From positions 2,418,001-2,482,000 of the forward strand of contig OZ316893.1 of assembly GCA_973895155.1 (NCBI GenBank): a stretch of DNA of 64,000 nt. Direction: 5' to 3'. The notes beneath the pieces were generated by a model. It was not told the DNA's origin. It ran no database searches and saw only the letters and a list, made by a program, of their open reading frames with translations. Source of the stretch: Marsupella aquatica (taxonomy: Eukaryota; Marchantiophyta). The translations under genes and the position numbers were made by a program. This document shows, in pieces, positions 36,655 to 48,409 of the stretch; the stretch's first letter is position 1; every line of letters begins with the position of its first letter.

Positions 36655-37290
36655 GGCCAAAGAAGTTTACTTCATGCGCAATGGACGTTTGGCACATGAA
36701 ATACGATGCGACGGAGCTAGGTGTAGTTGTCCAGGACCCTCGACTGAGAATGGGTTCTGAGGACCAAGGCATGAACATTGGGTTGGCTTGATCACAACAG
36801 GCTAAGGCTACAAACGTCTAGCTAGTAAATTATGGGCATTGCATGCAGGTTGCATTGATCGAGGGCCAAATTATTATGGGGACCAAAACTGGTCCGGGGA
36901 CCGAAAGGTCTCTAGAAGTATATATGAGAGGAGTTTTGTCCTTGGTTTTGTCTCCCTAGGGGCCAAGGGCCCCGCCAAGGGCGAGCCCAAGTCATGAACC
37001 GCGACGGTCGCAACACTAACTAAAGAGAAATGTCAACGGAAACGACGATAACTTCTCAATGGGAAGTCCGTCGGAGGACTTTTTGGATGCATTAGAAATC
37101 TCTTGAGGAGTACTACGGTCTCCCCCTTAGCTCAGCTGGGTCTGGGGGTGCCTTTGGCTCTCAAGATTTGTGGGGGCTATCTCACTCGCTTGCCAAATCC
37201 TGTCGAAATAGAAGCCAAGTTGCATTCAATTTTCCACGGGAACTTACATTGGGGAGACAATGCAAAGTAGGAACGGGTGTTGAGGTCCAA
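36655..37290 (+). repeat. Dispersed repeat, copy 1 (about 640 bp)
   Basis: Matches 62795-63410 in the same orientation. Shared pieces include ATATATGAGAGGAGT, GATAACTTCT, CTCAGCTGG, GGGGCTATCTCA and TTGGGGAGGCAA-like sequence. Substitutions and small indels are frequent. No coding capacity or terminal structure can be made out. It may be part of an old LTR retrotransposon or an unclassified repeat family. Confidence 0.75.
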
Positions 37291-40161
37291 GCCGGGTCCA
37301 AGAGAATATTCCAAAATTTTGGTTGTAAGGACCTTAATGTTCTTATAAGTCTCCAAATCGGATTTAAAAGACCCTATTGTTCTTCTCAAAAAATTCTTAA
37401 GTCTTCCCTTTGAACCAGTAAAATGACCCTATACTTTGTCGCACGTGATGTGCCTTTTTTGTGGAAGTGAAACCCCTGAGGTTAGGAGGAACCTTAGAGA
37501 TGGTTGCTAGAGTCTAGGCCAAATTAGTCTTGACGTTTAGGATAAACTTTGGGACAATTAAGCTAGCTTATTTGGGCCATGAGCATGTACTAGCTAGGGG
37601 CAGGGCGGTCAGCCAATGACAAATAGGAAGTATGTGGGGAAGCACGGGCGATACCCAAAGAGGGGTTGTTCTACACAAACAATGGGTGTCGGCTTTGGCT
37701 TTGGCGTATGACAAGGCCATCCGGGCTCGGGAGGTTGTATTTGTTGACCTACTTACCAATGTATGTTGAACTTGAGTCGAGACACTAGTCTTGGAGTTCC
37801 TAGATTATGCGGGGTTACTTACCAATACTAGTAGAAAACATGAGAGTTTATGACCACAACAATAATGTCTCCCTATATGTCTTTTTAGACACGTTGCATT
37901 GGACATTTGTGTCACTGTCTTATAGGAAAAATGATGCAAAATTCTTGTGGTTGTTATGAAACTGTCAAAAATGACCAAAAAATATTAAAAATATGAGTTT
38001 AACTGTCCAAAATAACCAAAAATATTTCTGGTCCAAAATGACCCACAATGTCCATTAACGGTGTTTGGTTGTTTGTGCAAATAGTGAGGACTGTTAAGCC
38101 ACGGTTGTGTTACGGAGCAAGTGTGGTTTTGTATGAGAGTTGCAGCCAAAGGTGCTAGAGATACCAAGTTGCTTGCTCAGGGAGTTCCATGTAGGCATTT
38201 GGACACCAAGGGCACTTAGGCGAGGGTGCTGGGATTGGTGAGGGCGCTGGGTGGCAAGGTCCATCACTTCAAGCAAATGAGTTGTAAGTTTTCATGCACT
38301 CAATTCCCTTCCATTATATGGAAACATTCCAATCATGCAATGGTTTGTGAAGCAAGGTAGAGAATTGATGTCTTGAAATGTGTCACACCATTCTAGGTAG
38401 TGTTAGAGTGTATCGTACTATCTAGATCCGTATGTTTGGTATGTGTGCTATATGAGCCGATAAGGTTCCGTTAGGTTTGTGTGAGAGGGTAGTTCTCTCT
38501 TGTGAGGCAAATAAAGGTTATCTTTCAATGTTGAGCCTTGGAGAGGGGAGCTTGTGCGGTGGCTATGGTGATTGAGAGCTCTCTCTATGTAGCGTGGATT
38601 CCTTGAGTGCAAGGTGCGTTGGCTCGACATATGTGTGATCGGATCGGACGGGATTGAGTGCATATTGTTGGCGTCGATCATTGTTGTATTGAGATTATTG
38701 TGGGTTTTGGACATGAGTTCCACTTGTATTCCATTCTCTTGTGTTTGTGATGTGGCAGTGTGACTATGTGTGGATGTATGTGACAAGCGATGTATGTTGT
38801 GTAGAGATGTGTATGCGCAAGACAAATGACAACCTATAGTGTTTAGTTTCCTCTTCATAGTGTGTGGTACCCACCATAAGTGCTATACTATTTAAGAGTA
38901 CTTAAGAGAGCAACATAGACAAGTTGATAGTTGAACAACCATAGAATAATATTTAACTAGAATTCTTTAGTTTTGTGCTCTATGGACTGTATAGGAGATT
39001 TAGGATGTGCTATCAAGCAGAGAGGCAGAGTAAATTGCATTGAGTGGAAAGACGAAGCAAATTGAATGATTGCAAAATTTTGGGCTCTAATTTATGAGAT
39101 ACTTTTATTCTTTATAGGCATTTTTGAATTCAAAACAAAATTATACTTAAAGTTTCTAGGGCTCAACATAGTAAAAAATGGCTGCTTTAAAGTACGTAAG
39201 AGAAAGGAATTTTTATTTATTTTTCACTTATAAGTTATGGGGTCTAGACCTAAAAACGTTGCATACAATGTAAGACCCTTCATATAATGACCCCCCAAGG
39301 CTGAAAATTAGATAGAAAGCAATGTATCGGCAAGGGCTTTAAGGCTAGACCTTGGAATATATGTGGATTTAGAGATGAAAAGTTGGAGGGTCAAATCCCA
39401 ATGAAGGGTGATCTTGTGTTGAAAAGTTGATAGGAAGGTAGCTTTGGGCAAGAGATACCTAAAAAGACCTGACATTAAAGATTCTGACATTCTAGGAGAA
39501 AGTTATGGCAGTTACCATTATGGACACTAAAGTAGAATTGGGAATAATCTTTTAGAAGAAAGAAAGTGGATGAGAATTAAGGTAGCCTGGGGCAAGGGCT
39601 ATACAACAATGCCCCAAGGTCTCAATTCTAGAATTGCAAAGAGTGATTTTTGAGAGGAATTTGTGATTTTAGGTAATCAACATAAAATTTGATCATGATT
39701 TTGACTTATCAACTGATTGAGCCATGAAGCATTTTTGTTTTAGGTATTTGTATTCGTGTTGAAGCAAGTGATCTTATGTTATCTTGGCCCTACTTGGATT
39801 CATTCAATGATCTGATGATTGTTAATTCTCCCATCTAAGGTGACTTAGTCTCATGACCGGTGTCACTTGTGACTCCAAAAAATCTAATTGTGAGTCAATA
39901 TTTATCATTGTGAGTCATTCAAAATATTTATTAACTATTTATCAAAATATTTATTAATCATATCTCCCCTCATATCACTTATATAATCATTAGTTGCGAC
40001 TATTATCTAGACTAATATAAATATGTTTGTATGACACCTTGAGTCAATATGAATGACTCTAGGAGTAACTACTTCTAACCATTATAATCACTAGTGAATG
40101 CAAAGTAAGTAGAGGGATACATTTATTGTGCTTTCTTGCAGAAGTTCTAGAATGCAAGTCA

Positions 40162-40180
40162 TTTAGGGTTTAGGGTTTAG
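40162..40180 (+). repeat. Telomere-like TTTAGGG motif, interstitial
   Basis: Two full and one partial copy of the plant telomere unit (TTTAGGGTTTAGGGTTTAG), ending 78 bases before the left edge of duplication block 2. Such short runs also occur as promoter telo-boxes. Confidence 0.7.
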
Positions 40181-40844
40181 TCACAAATTTATCTCAAATT
40201 TGTTGCAAAAGTCCAAGATTGCAAGATGGGAATCATAAAGATATATACAAATCATTACATGTTTGTAACACTATCCAACGGATCGTTAAACGCTATGTAT
40301 GTGTAGGGTGGAGGGAGACCGAAGCTTTGTATTTAGCATTCATCGTCAGCTACATAATGTGCAGTTGAGCTTGTGGAGTTGCAAGGCTGGTCTAGCAGTA
40401 CAGCATTTCACAGATAGAATTGATGCTTGTTTAGTCGCTCGAGTAGCATGCTTGTCTATTGGAGTGAGGAATTTACCAAAAATCTGTCGTCACCTAGATC
40501 TGAGTTTCCCCCACTATGACAGCCGACCTTCACAGTCCGGGTCTAAGTTATATATTATGCTTTGCCAGTATACGTGGGCTCAGATAGGCATCAAAGCACA
40601 CTCGATCAGAAGTACACATCAGCCTCTAATGCAAGCAACTTAATGATTCACTGTCTTGCTTTATTGTCACAAAAATCAGGTAATACTTTCATTTCTCATA
40701 CTTTAGCTTAAATCTCGGTCACTAGCTAGACTCTTTGACTCAACGCAGCTCAGAAATATAATAACGCCTGGAAGGTGAATTAAAGTGGATGACGATTTAT
40801 ATCCAGGCTATGGTGATGCAAAGCACTCGGTCATTTTGTGATTA

Positions 40845-41104
40845 CGTCTGATTGTGCATCAGCAGTAACAAGCTGGTAGTTCTTCATAGGTGGCAGAGGA
40901 ACACGATCACGCTGGAGAATACCATTACTCAAACTAGGGTATCACTCCATAAAGGGACTTACTGGTAGGCGCCAAGGGCCCAACCCGTCTGACAAGCCCA
41001 CTGCCTACGGATTGGAATTCTGCTGCATCGCAATCCCCCACTGCTGCCTTCGATTTCAAACTCAGAGCCTAGCTACCGATCCAAATAGAGTGAAATCATC
41101 ATCT
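40845..41104 (+). pseudogene. Decayed copy of the coiled-coil gene's last exon
   Basis: The stretch aligns with 30564-30860: GGCAGAGGAACACGATCACG is shared exactly, as are AAGCCCACTGCCTACGGA and GATCCAAAT. Here the frame is broken by stops and indels, for example TAG codons soon after the start, and no upstream exons of the gene are present. It was carried along by the segmental duplication and has not been constrained. Confidence 0.65.
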
Positions 41105-42607
41105 GCACTCACGGCTGCTATATATGAGCCCCAATAATGTGAGAGGGTTAACAACCCTATCTGGAGCGTGAACTTGGTGTTCGATCAGAAGATTATATTG
41201 GACCTACAACAATAACAACAAAGGTTTTTGGCTAGCATGTATGATCGATGATAACATATGCTCAGTGGGATTTTCATCAATATAATCGGAAGTTATACTT
41301 CTTTCGATACGTACAACATAAATCTATCAACTTTATTTATAAGCTGCTCGCATAAAAATGAGCTCAACACTAAAACTGCTATGGCAGTAATTAAACAGGA
41401 CCTACAGGGCTGTTCTGGTTCAGAAACGGTGATATCTCGAACAAACCTTGATGAAGACAACTCACTCTAACTTTCCAAGGACATCGGTGTAAGCTAGCTT
41501 TTCAGCGAGGGTTGGGATTCGAGCCGATACTCCGTGGTTGTCACCTTTTAGGCAGCCAAGAGAAAATTGCTTCGCAACTTGTTGAGGTAATTTTCGTATG
41601 TGTCATGCGAGTTAGCTTCCATTGCCGATGCAAGTGCAATTCAACATATTGAGCAGATCGATTATACATCACAACTGTCATACCACAGATTCCCAGCTCA
41701 TCAGATGATGGACTGTCTAAGCCGACGGCGACAGCTTAAGCCAGTCCTGCAGTACCCAAAAACCTTTTCAACACATCTGACCAGACCGACGGAACCTAAT
41801 TGAAACCCACGGTCAACTAGGAGGAGTCTCTTGCCGCAGCGTGAAGTTGGATATCTTGTTGTCTCCCTTTATGAAGCATTGGATTGTGTTGTTAAGAAGG
41901 CAAGCTCCAGAAGCTAGGTAGCTTCGGTTATCTGGCTGGCCTTCCGATTAAGATTCAACACAGAAAAAATTGTCAAATAGTTATCGTCTGCCACGGACTT
42001 TACCCAAGGTCTCAAGGTAACATTGTGTCTGCAGTGGATGAATGAACAGACGTACGTGGTGAAAAGAAGTTTAAAAACCAGGCCGGGGCACGCCAGAATG
42101 AGAGTACCATCGATCTTTAGCCGCTTAGACCTATCTTGTCAATTGGATAGTGTAATTTGAAATTAGAATTAGGTCTCTCATAGACAGTCTACATGGCGAG
42201 GTCCGCATCAGCTACTATTAATTAGTCGGGAACACAAAACTTGTATGCGTTTTCGATCGAGCCTGATCTGCATCCTCCAGCTGGTTGAAGTGGGCTTCCA
42301 CATCTTCATGTTCTAGTTCTGATAGATGACCCCTACTTTGAGACACGTCATATCCATCAGCTCACGTCCTGACATCTGTTACACTCTCTCCGCAAGAGAA
42401 GCGGGCGCTAGCATTTTCATGTACTTCAAACTGCCAAACCGGGAGACATGATCCCTCACGCAAAAGACCCAATCAAGGGGGGACAATCCAAGGCAAGGGC
42501 CAAGAAAGGCCAGGAAGCAAAGAAACAAAGAACTACGTCTGTACGTGTGTGTGTCTGTTGTCAGGAACAACTCGCACCACATTTCCTTTAGGTCAGGTGC
42601 AGCGATC

Positions 42608-42615
42608 TATATAAG
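42608..42615 (+). promoter_or_regulatory. TATA box of F-box/kelch gene copy 2
   Basis: TATATAAG in the context CAGCGATCTATATAAGGAGC, matching the copy 1 promoter. The upstream CACGTCATATCC motif at about 42342 is also kept, but about 130 bases have been inserted or lost between the two. Confidence 0.6.
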
Positions 42616-43214
42616 GAGCTCTTGTTCCCGCTTTTCCGCAGATCACCGCGAGTTGTTGAGCTATGCCTGTCACCCTCCTGTCGTGGAGTCCTCGCCAGTT
42701 TTCTTGTCGACGGGTCTCATCAGATTCGTGAGCTCATCGCAGTTCTGCTCTACGCCATTGCGGCTTTTGATTCCAGTTTGCCGAAGGCTTGCGAGGGTAC
42801 AGTTCGATTACAGTCCTGTCCAAGGCTGCAATCTCCGCCTCAGTGACATCTTAACTTCGGCGTTTTCCGGCCCTTCATCCATTGTAAGCTTCTTGTTGCT
42901 TTCCGGGTCTCCAACGTGATTTTGTTGACGTCTGATCCGGGTTCTGCTTTTCCTGACATGTTAGTGGGGTTGAACGACAATACCATTTTCTGGAGTAGTG
43001 ACGCTTGCCTCGAAGATTTTCTTATTGAGTCTGACCAGGTCAATTTCTAACGTGGGTTCGGCTTAAGCTGTACTGAACATGGATTATTGATCGAAGGATC
43101 TGTGTCCATACCTACTGTTTTGATTGGTAACTAGAATTGTCAAACGTGATGATTAAGTCTTCAGTTCGTTGTCTTTGCGAGATATCTCTCCACAGCAGCA
43201 CTCACAGAATTGCA

Positions 43215-44357
43215 ATGGACTCTGAACATGAAGCTGCCTTGTTAACGGAACTTTTTCCCGGGATTCCTAATGACGTCGCTGTGGCCGAGATTGCCACAAA
43301 GCTGCCTTGGAGAGATGCGGATGCCCTATCCTCAGTAAGTCCTAGTTGGCGACAAGCAATTGAAGCGCGAGTTGTCTACGATGCCAGAGTTCTCGCGCAT
43401 TCAACGGAGACTCTAGTAGTCCTTCGCATTTTTGACGACAACGAAAAATTCACTGGACTTTCTCTTTATTCCGTGAGAGAAAGAACACTGTCTCGGCTCC
43501 CTCCACTCCCAGTCCTAGTCAGTTCTGTTTACCAGTTTGTAACTGTGGACGGTGGATTATATGTTTTGGGAGGAACCGGGGGCGCTGCGAGATCCCAAAA
43601 TGTGTACATGCTGGATTTGGCTGGACAGAAAGACTGGAGACAGAGACAGTGGAAGCGATGTGCAAACATGCTACATCGAAGAATATGTTTTGGGTGTGGT
43701 GCCTTGAATGGTAAAATTTACGTATTTGGTTCTATTTTTGCGGGCACTCTGAAAAAATGTGGTTTTTATCGAGGGGAAATGTATGACCCCAAGGTAGATG
43801 CTTGGTTTGCAATACCACCATCGCCTAGATGGTCAGGTATCTGTGGAACACCTAGAGTTATACCCGTTGGCGAGGAGCTAATTGTGCTAGATTGGTTTGG
43901 ATACGAGAAAACGAGCTGGCAGGTTTATCATCCTCTGAGAGATGAGTGGAGACTTGAGTCACATCAATATAGGTCCACAGATTATTTTCTCCCAAGAAAC
44001 ATTAGAGGCATGATTGATATACCATTCTATGCTGAAGGTGAAGGTTACTTTCGTGTTTACAATGCTGCAACATATTCATGGATTCCTAGGTGTTCAAAAT
44101 TCTTTGACGGCGATGGACTGATCAATGCCAAACGTGTCGAAATGCACTATATTTTACCTGTGGCGGATGAGCTTTTAGCTCTAGGGAAAGTGACCTTCAC
44201 CAGTGAATCGGGGTTTGAATTCTATCAGTACTCCCTTTTTCAAAGCAACGGATTCGGCAGTCAGGAGAAGGACACGCTGATCGTGTGGGAGAGATTGCCC
44301 TATGTTTTCACAAAGGAAAACTACCGTTTCGGTGCCATGTGTACAATTGAGCTATGA
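43215..44357 (+). CDS. F-box/kelch-repeat protein, copy 2
   Basis: A single exon of 380 residues, paralogue of 33082-34209. The F-box is at residues 12-50 (ELFPGIPNDVAVAEIATKL), with kelch blades GLYVLGGTGG, KIYVFGSIFA and LIVLDWFGYE. An in-frame ATG 66 bases upstream (43149) would add 22 residues. I prefer 43215 because copy 1 has no corresponding upstream ATG and aligns from its own ATG at this point. There is no frameshift or premature stop. The expected role is as an SCF ubiquitin-ligase substrate receptor, as for copy 1. Differences between the copies are scattered over the whole protein. Confidence 0.9.
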   Translation: MDSEHEAALLTELFPGIPNDVAVAEIATKLPWRDADALSSVSPSWRQAIEARVVYDARVLAHSTETLVVLRIFDDNEKFTGLSLYSVRERTLSRLPPLPVLVSSVYQFVTVDGGLYVLGGTGGAARSQNVYMLDLAGQKDWRQRQWKRCANMLHRRICFGCGALNGKIYVFGSIFAGTLKKCGFYRGEMYDPKVDAWFAIPPSPRWSGICGTPRVIPVGEELIVLDWFGYEKTSWQVYHPLRDEWRLESHQYRSTDYFLPRNIRGMIDIPFYAEGEGYFRVYNAATYSWIPRCSKFFDGDGLINAKRVEMHYILPVADELLALGKVTFTSESGFEFYQYSLFQSNGFGSQEKDTLIVWERLPYVFTKENYRFGAMCTIEL

Positions 44358-44375
44358 ACAAGGGCATGGCTTCTG

Positions 44376-47300
44376 ACTTGTCCTTCAGCTCCTACCTCAC
44401 ATTCTCCAGAACACCCTTGGAGAGGTTTCAGCCGTTTCAGCCACATAGGTGGAGGACCAATTATATATATGTTGAATTCCACCAGTTGGGCTTTGTGATA
44501 GGGTTAAGTGCTGCCTGCAGAAAAACATTTGATGTGAACAAGTGCCAAGTAACTTTGGAGTAAAGTTTTGTGAATGATTTTATACTAAGTAAATTAAATG
44601 GTTTCCTATTTGGTAGTGAAAATTAGAGACACACTTCTTTGCACCTTAGATGTTTGAAATGAATATAAGAAATTGATGATTTCCAAAAGAAAAATTCCAT
44701 CTTATTCAACAGTTGTATTTTGTGCTTGAGAGACCAAAGCTATGACTAATGTTTTAGTTATTTTTAGGTCAATGTTTTTAAAACATAATATTTTTTGTGG
44801 GTTCCTTTGGATTTCTGACAATTAGGGCTTAATGCTCATCCATTATGGCATTTTGTTCATGTTTTGATAGTATATTTATGTGATTTGCTGGAAACCTAGT
44901 TCAAATTTGCACAAATATATTGAAAGCACTCTGTGGAATCGGGCACCAAGCCTCATGTCAATGGGTTGGCATATCACAACAGCAAGATTCAATTGAGAAA
45001 CTAAGGAAATTGAGCAGCAAGAAAATAGTCCCCAACAAGAGCTCAAAGTTGAGAGAGCCTCCTTCATTTTTCTGAAGACAACAAAATCAATTTGTAAAAG
45101 ACAAGAGATAACACATAATTTACGTCTATATTAATTTATGATCCGATAATAAACATTTTTGAGTGATATCTGAAAGAAGTTCTGATCATAGTCTGATGCC
45201 CGAAAGAAATTCCCTGTTGCAAACGGATTGTCTGACTCGAGTTTCCTACCTCTCCCGCAAGGCCCATTTTTGCCCCATATTTTGTTTTCCTTCACAAGGG
45301 TCTGGGCTCACAGCGCACCCTGGCTCACCCCCTTCAATTCTTCTTGCAATTGTCAAAGTCACCTTGAGGGAGACCATAGGAGTCCCATTGTGAGAGTGGG
45401 TGTGATGACAGAGATTGGATGTGAATTAGCTAGAATTCTGGATAATTTTCTGAACCCACAAACAATAGTTCTGTGATTAATGGAAAACAAACTAATAGCA
45501 GGGTACTTATTGTGTCACAAAAGAGTGGCAATCTAGTAATTCTTAGTCATAAAAATTATTTTAGAAATGTATTAAAAGTCTCTTGAGAGTTTTTTGCATG
45601 GTCCTGTATTAGTTAAACTGAAGACTCAGCCAGGGTGGCTGGATTGTGCAACTCTGAGGCCTGCCCTGAGTCCTCTGGTTGGATGCATCTAACTTTCATT
45701 GGGGAATGGACTGGTCTCCCGACTGGTCTTTCTTGGTGGAAAAGAGACGGTTCATCTTATTGCATTCCATCAGATGTTTTTAATTTGATAATAAACTTTT
45801 ATTTCAAGATAGAAACTAGAACTTGCCATGTCAAGCAGATTCAATGTGTATTGGGCCATATAACCAATATATATATATATATGACTGGGCAAATTTGAAG
45901 CCCGACTGGAGCTCCAAATTTGCTAAACTGCTCAGATGGAATTTTGCAAAGCAGATGGTAGTAGCGAAATCCCTTTCCCACTTATATAGTAACATCATAT
46001 TACACCACCAAGTAAAATGATTGTGACTAGAAAATGAGATAGTAATCATTCTGTGGAAATTTTGTTATTCATTTTCAATGAAATTTGATGATACTAGGCT
46101 CATTGGAAAGATTTTTCCAAGCAGTTTCTACAGCAGTTTCAATTGAACCCAAAAACAAGTTCTAGCTTCCACTGGATAATGAGGGAGACACAGAATGTCA
46201 AAGTTAGCTGCTCGTAAAAGCTTGGAAGCACAGTGTGGACATTGAGTGCTGTCCTAGGAATATTTAGATATTCTTAGTTTTCTCAATTATTTATACTTAG
46301 CAACTAGAGATATGAGAGTGGCAGGAAGGATCCTTCCAAGCCTGGCTCTTCTGATGAACTGGTCTATTTGGTTGGATATAAGGGAGATATCTTGAAGCTA
46401 GAACTCTGCTGTTGGATTTCTCTTAATTGTAAATGACAAAGGTATCAATTAGTCAAAGTGTAAACTGGGTCTAAGGTGGCGTCCATGGGGGTTGAATGGT
46501 TGGAGGCTAGGTCTATTGGAGCATCAATTCATAATTGAGCAGGTGTGGTACTATAGAAATTGCTCTTGTGCAGAACTCCTTTGAATTGTCAGAACAAAAA
46601 TTGAGTATGGTCATCATATGAAATGAGAAAACCGTGGGATCAAGTTTTGGCTGTATAATTTGTTTGTAAGTTTTTCAGAATTGCAAAAAAGCAGGGCTGG
46701 CATGTTGGGGTTATTTGAGTCACTGGGTCAGGCCTGCGTTTAGCAGAAGTGAGGGTGGGGGGAATCGATTTGGGGAGGAAGAGCAGGGGTTGTCTACTAA
46801 ATTAGACCCCATTCAGTCCTCAGTGTGAAAAGGAAAAGGGAACTATTGAGGTAACAAGAAATCGGGCTTTTTCTTTGATTTGGGTGGGGAGGAGAATTCT
46901 GCCAATAATTATCGATTCAAAAATGGATGAATCACTGGCATGGGGATCCAAAATGCCAGTAATTCACTCATAACCCATGCTCGTTCTGAAAGTCAAGAGT
47001 ATAATCCAAGATTTTAGCTATGGCAAGGCAGTTCACTTTTCCTATTCACACCTGTACCATATAGTGAATGGAGTCTAATTTAGTGGACAGTGAGGAATCA
47101 ACTCGAATACCGTTGTACCAAATCTTTTCAGCTACCAAAAGTCGATATCGACCATGCCAAGTTGGACTACTTTACAGAACCGATATCAAGCCGTTTGCCA
47201 AGGGAAAACCAACACAATCGTGGAGAGAAGAGGTCAATTGAGTCAGAAGGCATGCGTTCGGGACCCACCGCCAGTCGAGCTCAATGTTGCAGTCAAGCTT

Positions 47301-48409
47301 ACTCTTAGGAATTTGCCAACACTATTGGGACATCATCAACACGTCGGCCCAGAAAGCACCGTCTCAATTTGAATAAGTCAAATTGCTGGACGGTTCTAAG
47401 CTCCGCCGCAGGGCAATCCAGCAATCCAAGTTATAGCCGACATATACTCCGAGGTTCAGCTAGTGAACCTTACTGAAGATGTTCGAAATTCACCCCTAAA
47501 GACAAATTACTTCAGATATACCTTAGTTTGCCGTTTCATACCAACTATTATAATTGCAAAGTAACAAAACACAGAAAGGAAGTATTCAGACTGCAGCTGT
47601 CTTGCGCTTCTGTATTTGTGTTGAAATATTTGTTCCTAAGAGAAGATTTGCCAACCATTTGCAATTGAATTACACGGTGACCCTACTGCTGCTTGCTTTG
47701 ATATTTTATCAAGTAGTCTCCGGTTCTAGCATGTAGGAAGGAGACAGACGAACTGATTTGTGAAGTGTCACCATTCACGGAGGCGTACAAAACACTCCAA
47801 ACGCTTCCACATTAACTTTCACGAGGATCCGACTCTGCCGGATTAGAGCATGCTCTGTCCCTCAATTTCTGGGGACTGTCTTGCTCTGACTTGCTGTTCT
47901 TGCGGCCCTTACTGAAAAGCAAAAGCACTACCGAGGAAGGTACAGAGGTCTCTCCCATGATACATAGTCATGTGAAATCTTGGCTTTTTTTTCTTCTGTT
48001 GGGAAAATCCAAATGTATTGTTGCTCGGGTCCTTCATTCATTCATGCAAACAGGTCGGTACGTCCCTTGTGACTCTCCGCCTGATGCTTCCAAGGGGATG
48101 AAGCTTGGCTGGCCCTCATCGCGAGTTGCCCAGCCCCTTAATCTTAATTTCTAGATCCAAGCTTTCTAGATTAGGATCCAAGCTTTCCAATGCTGCGATC
48201 AGAATAAATTTTTAGGCTATATATACAGGATTACCCATGTGGTCAATCCCCATTATAAATTCAAATGTGGTTAATGTAGCTAGCTCACCACTGCTCAATT
48301 TCGGTTGAATTGTTGAAAGACCCACAGCGCAATGTTATTTTGCGCGACGTTCTTTCGTTGTCGATCATAGTTACTTTATGAAAATGGAATATCTACAAAT
48401 TGTGTCAAT
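44376..48409. other. Intergenic, no gene seen
   Basis: AT-rich DNA with a short (AT)n run at about 45869-45883. Frames are short and unremarkable. The right end is the downstream flank of the glycosyltransferase. Confidence 0.6.

Larger units (their letters stand above)
34226..40257. other. Spacer between duplication blocks, repetitive
   Basis: About 6 kb without a recognisable gene. It contains a 12-G run at 35302-35313, the dispersed repeat at 36655-37290 and a telomere-like motif at 40162-40180. Short minus-strand frames (for example 38448-38858) have biased composition and no known motif. Confidence 0.6.
40258..44375 (+). repeat. Segmental duplication block 2
   Basis: Direct copy of 29823-34225, offset by about 10.1-10.4 kb. 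Compared with block 1 it has lost about 140 bases after the decayed exon (near 41104) and carries about 130 extra bases at 42412-42540, between the CTAGC and GTGTCTGTTGTCAG landmarks. The F-box gene has stayed intact. Confidence 0.85.

Noticed and set aside
43149-43214. Upstream in-frame ATG extending F-box copy 2
   Set aside because: Copy 1 lacks this ATG and the extra 22 residues have no counterpart; the conserved start is 43215.
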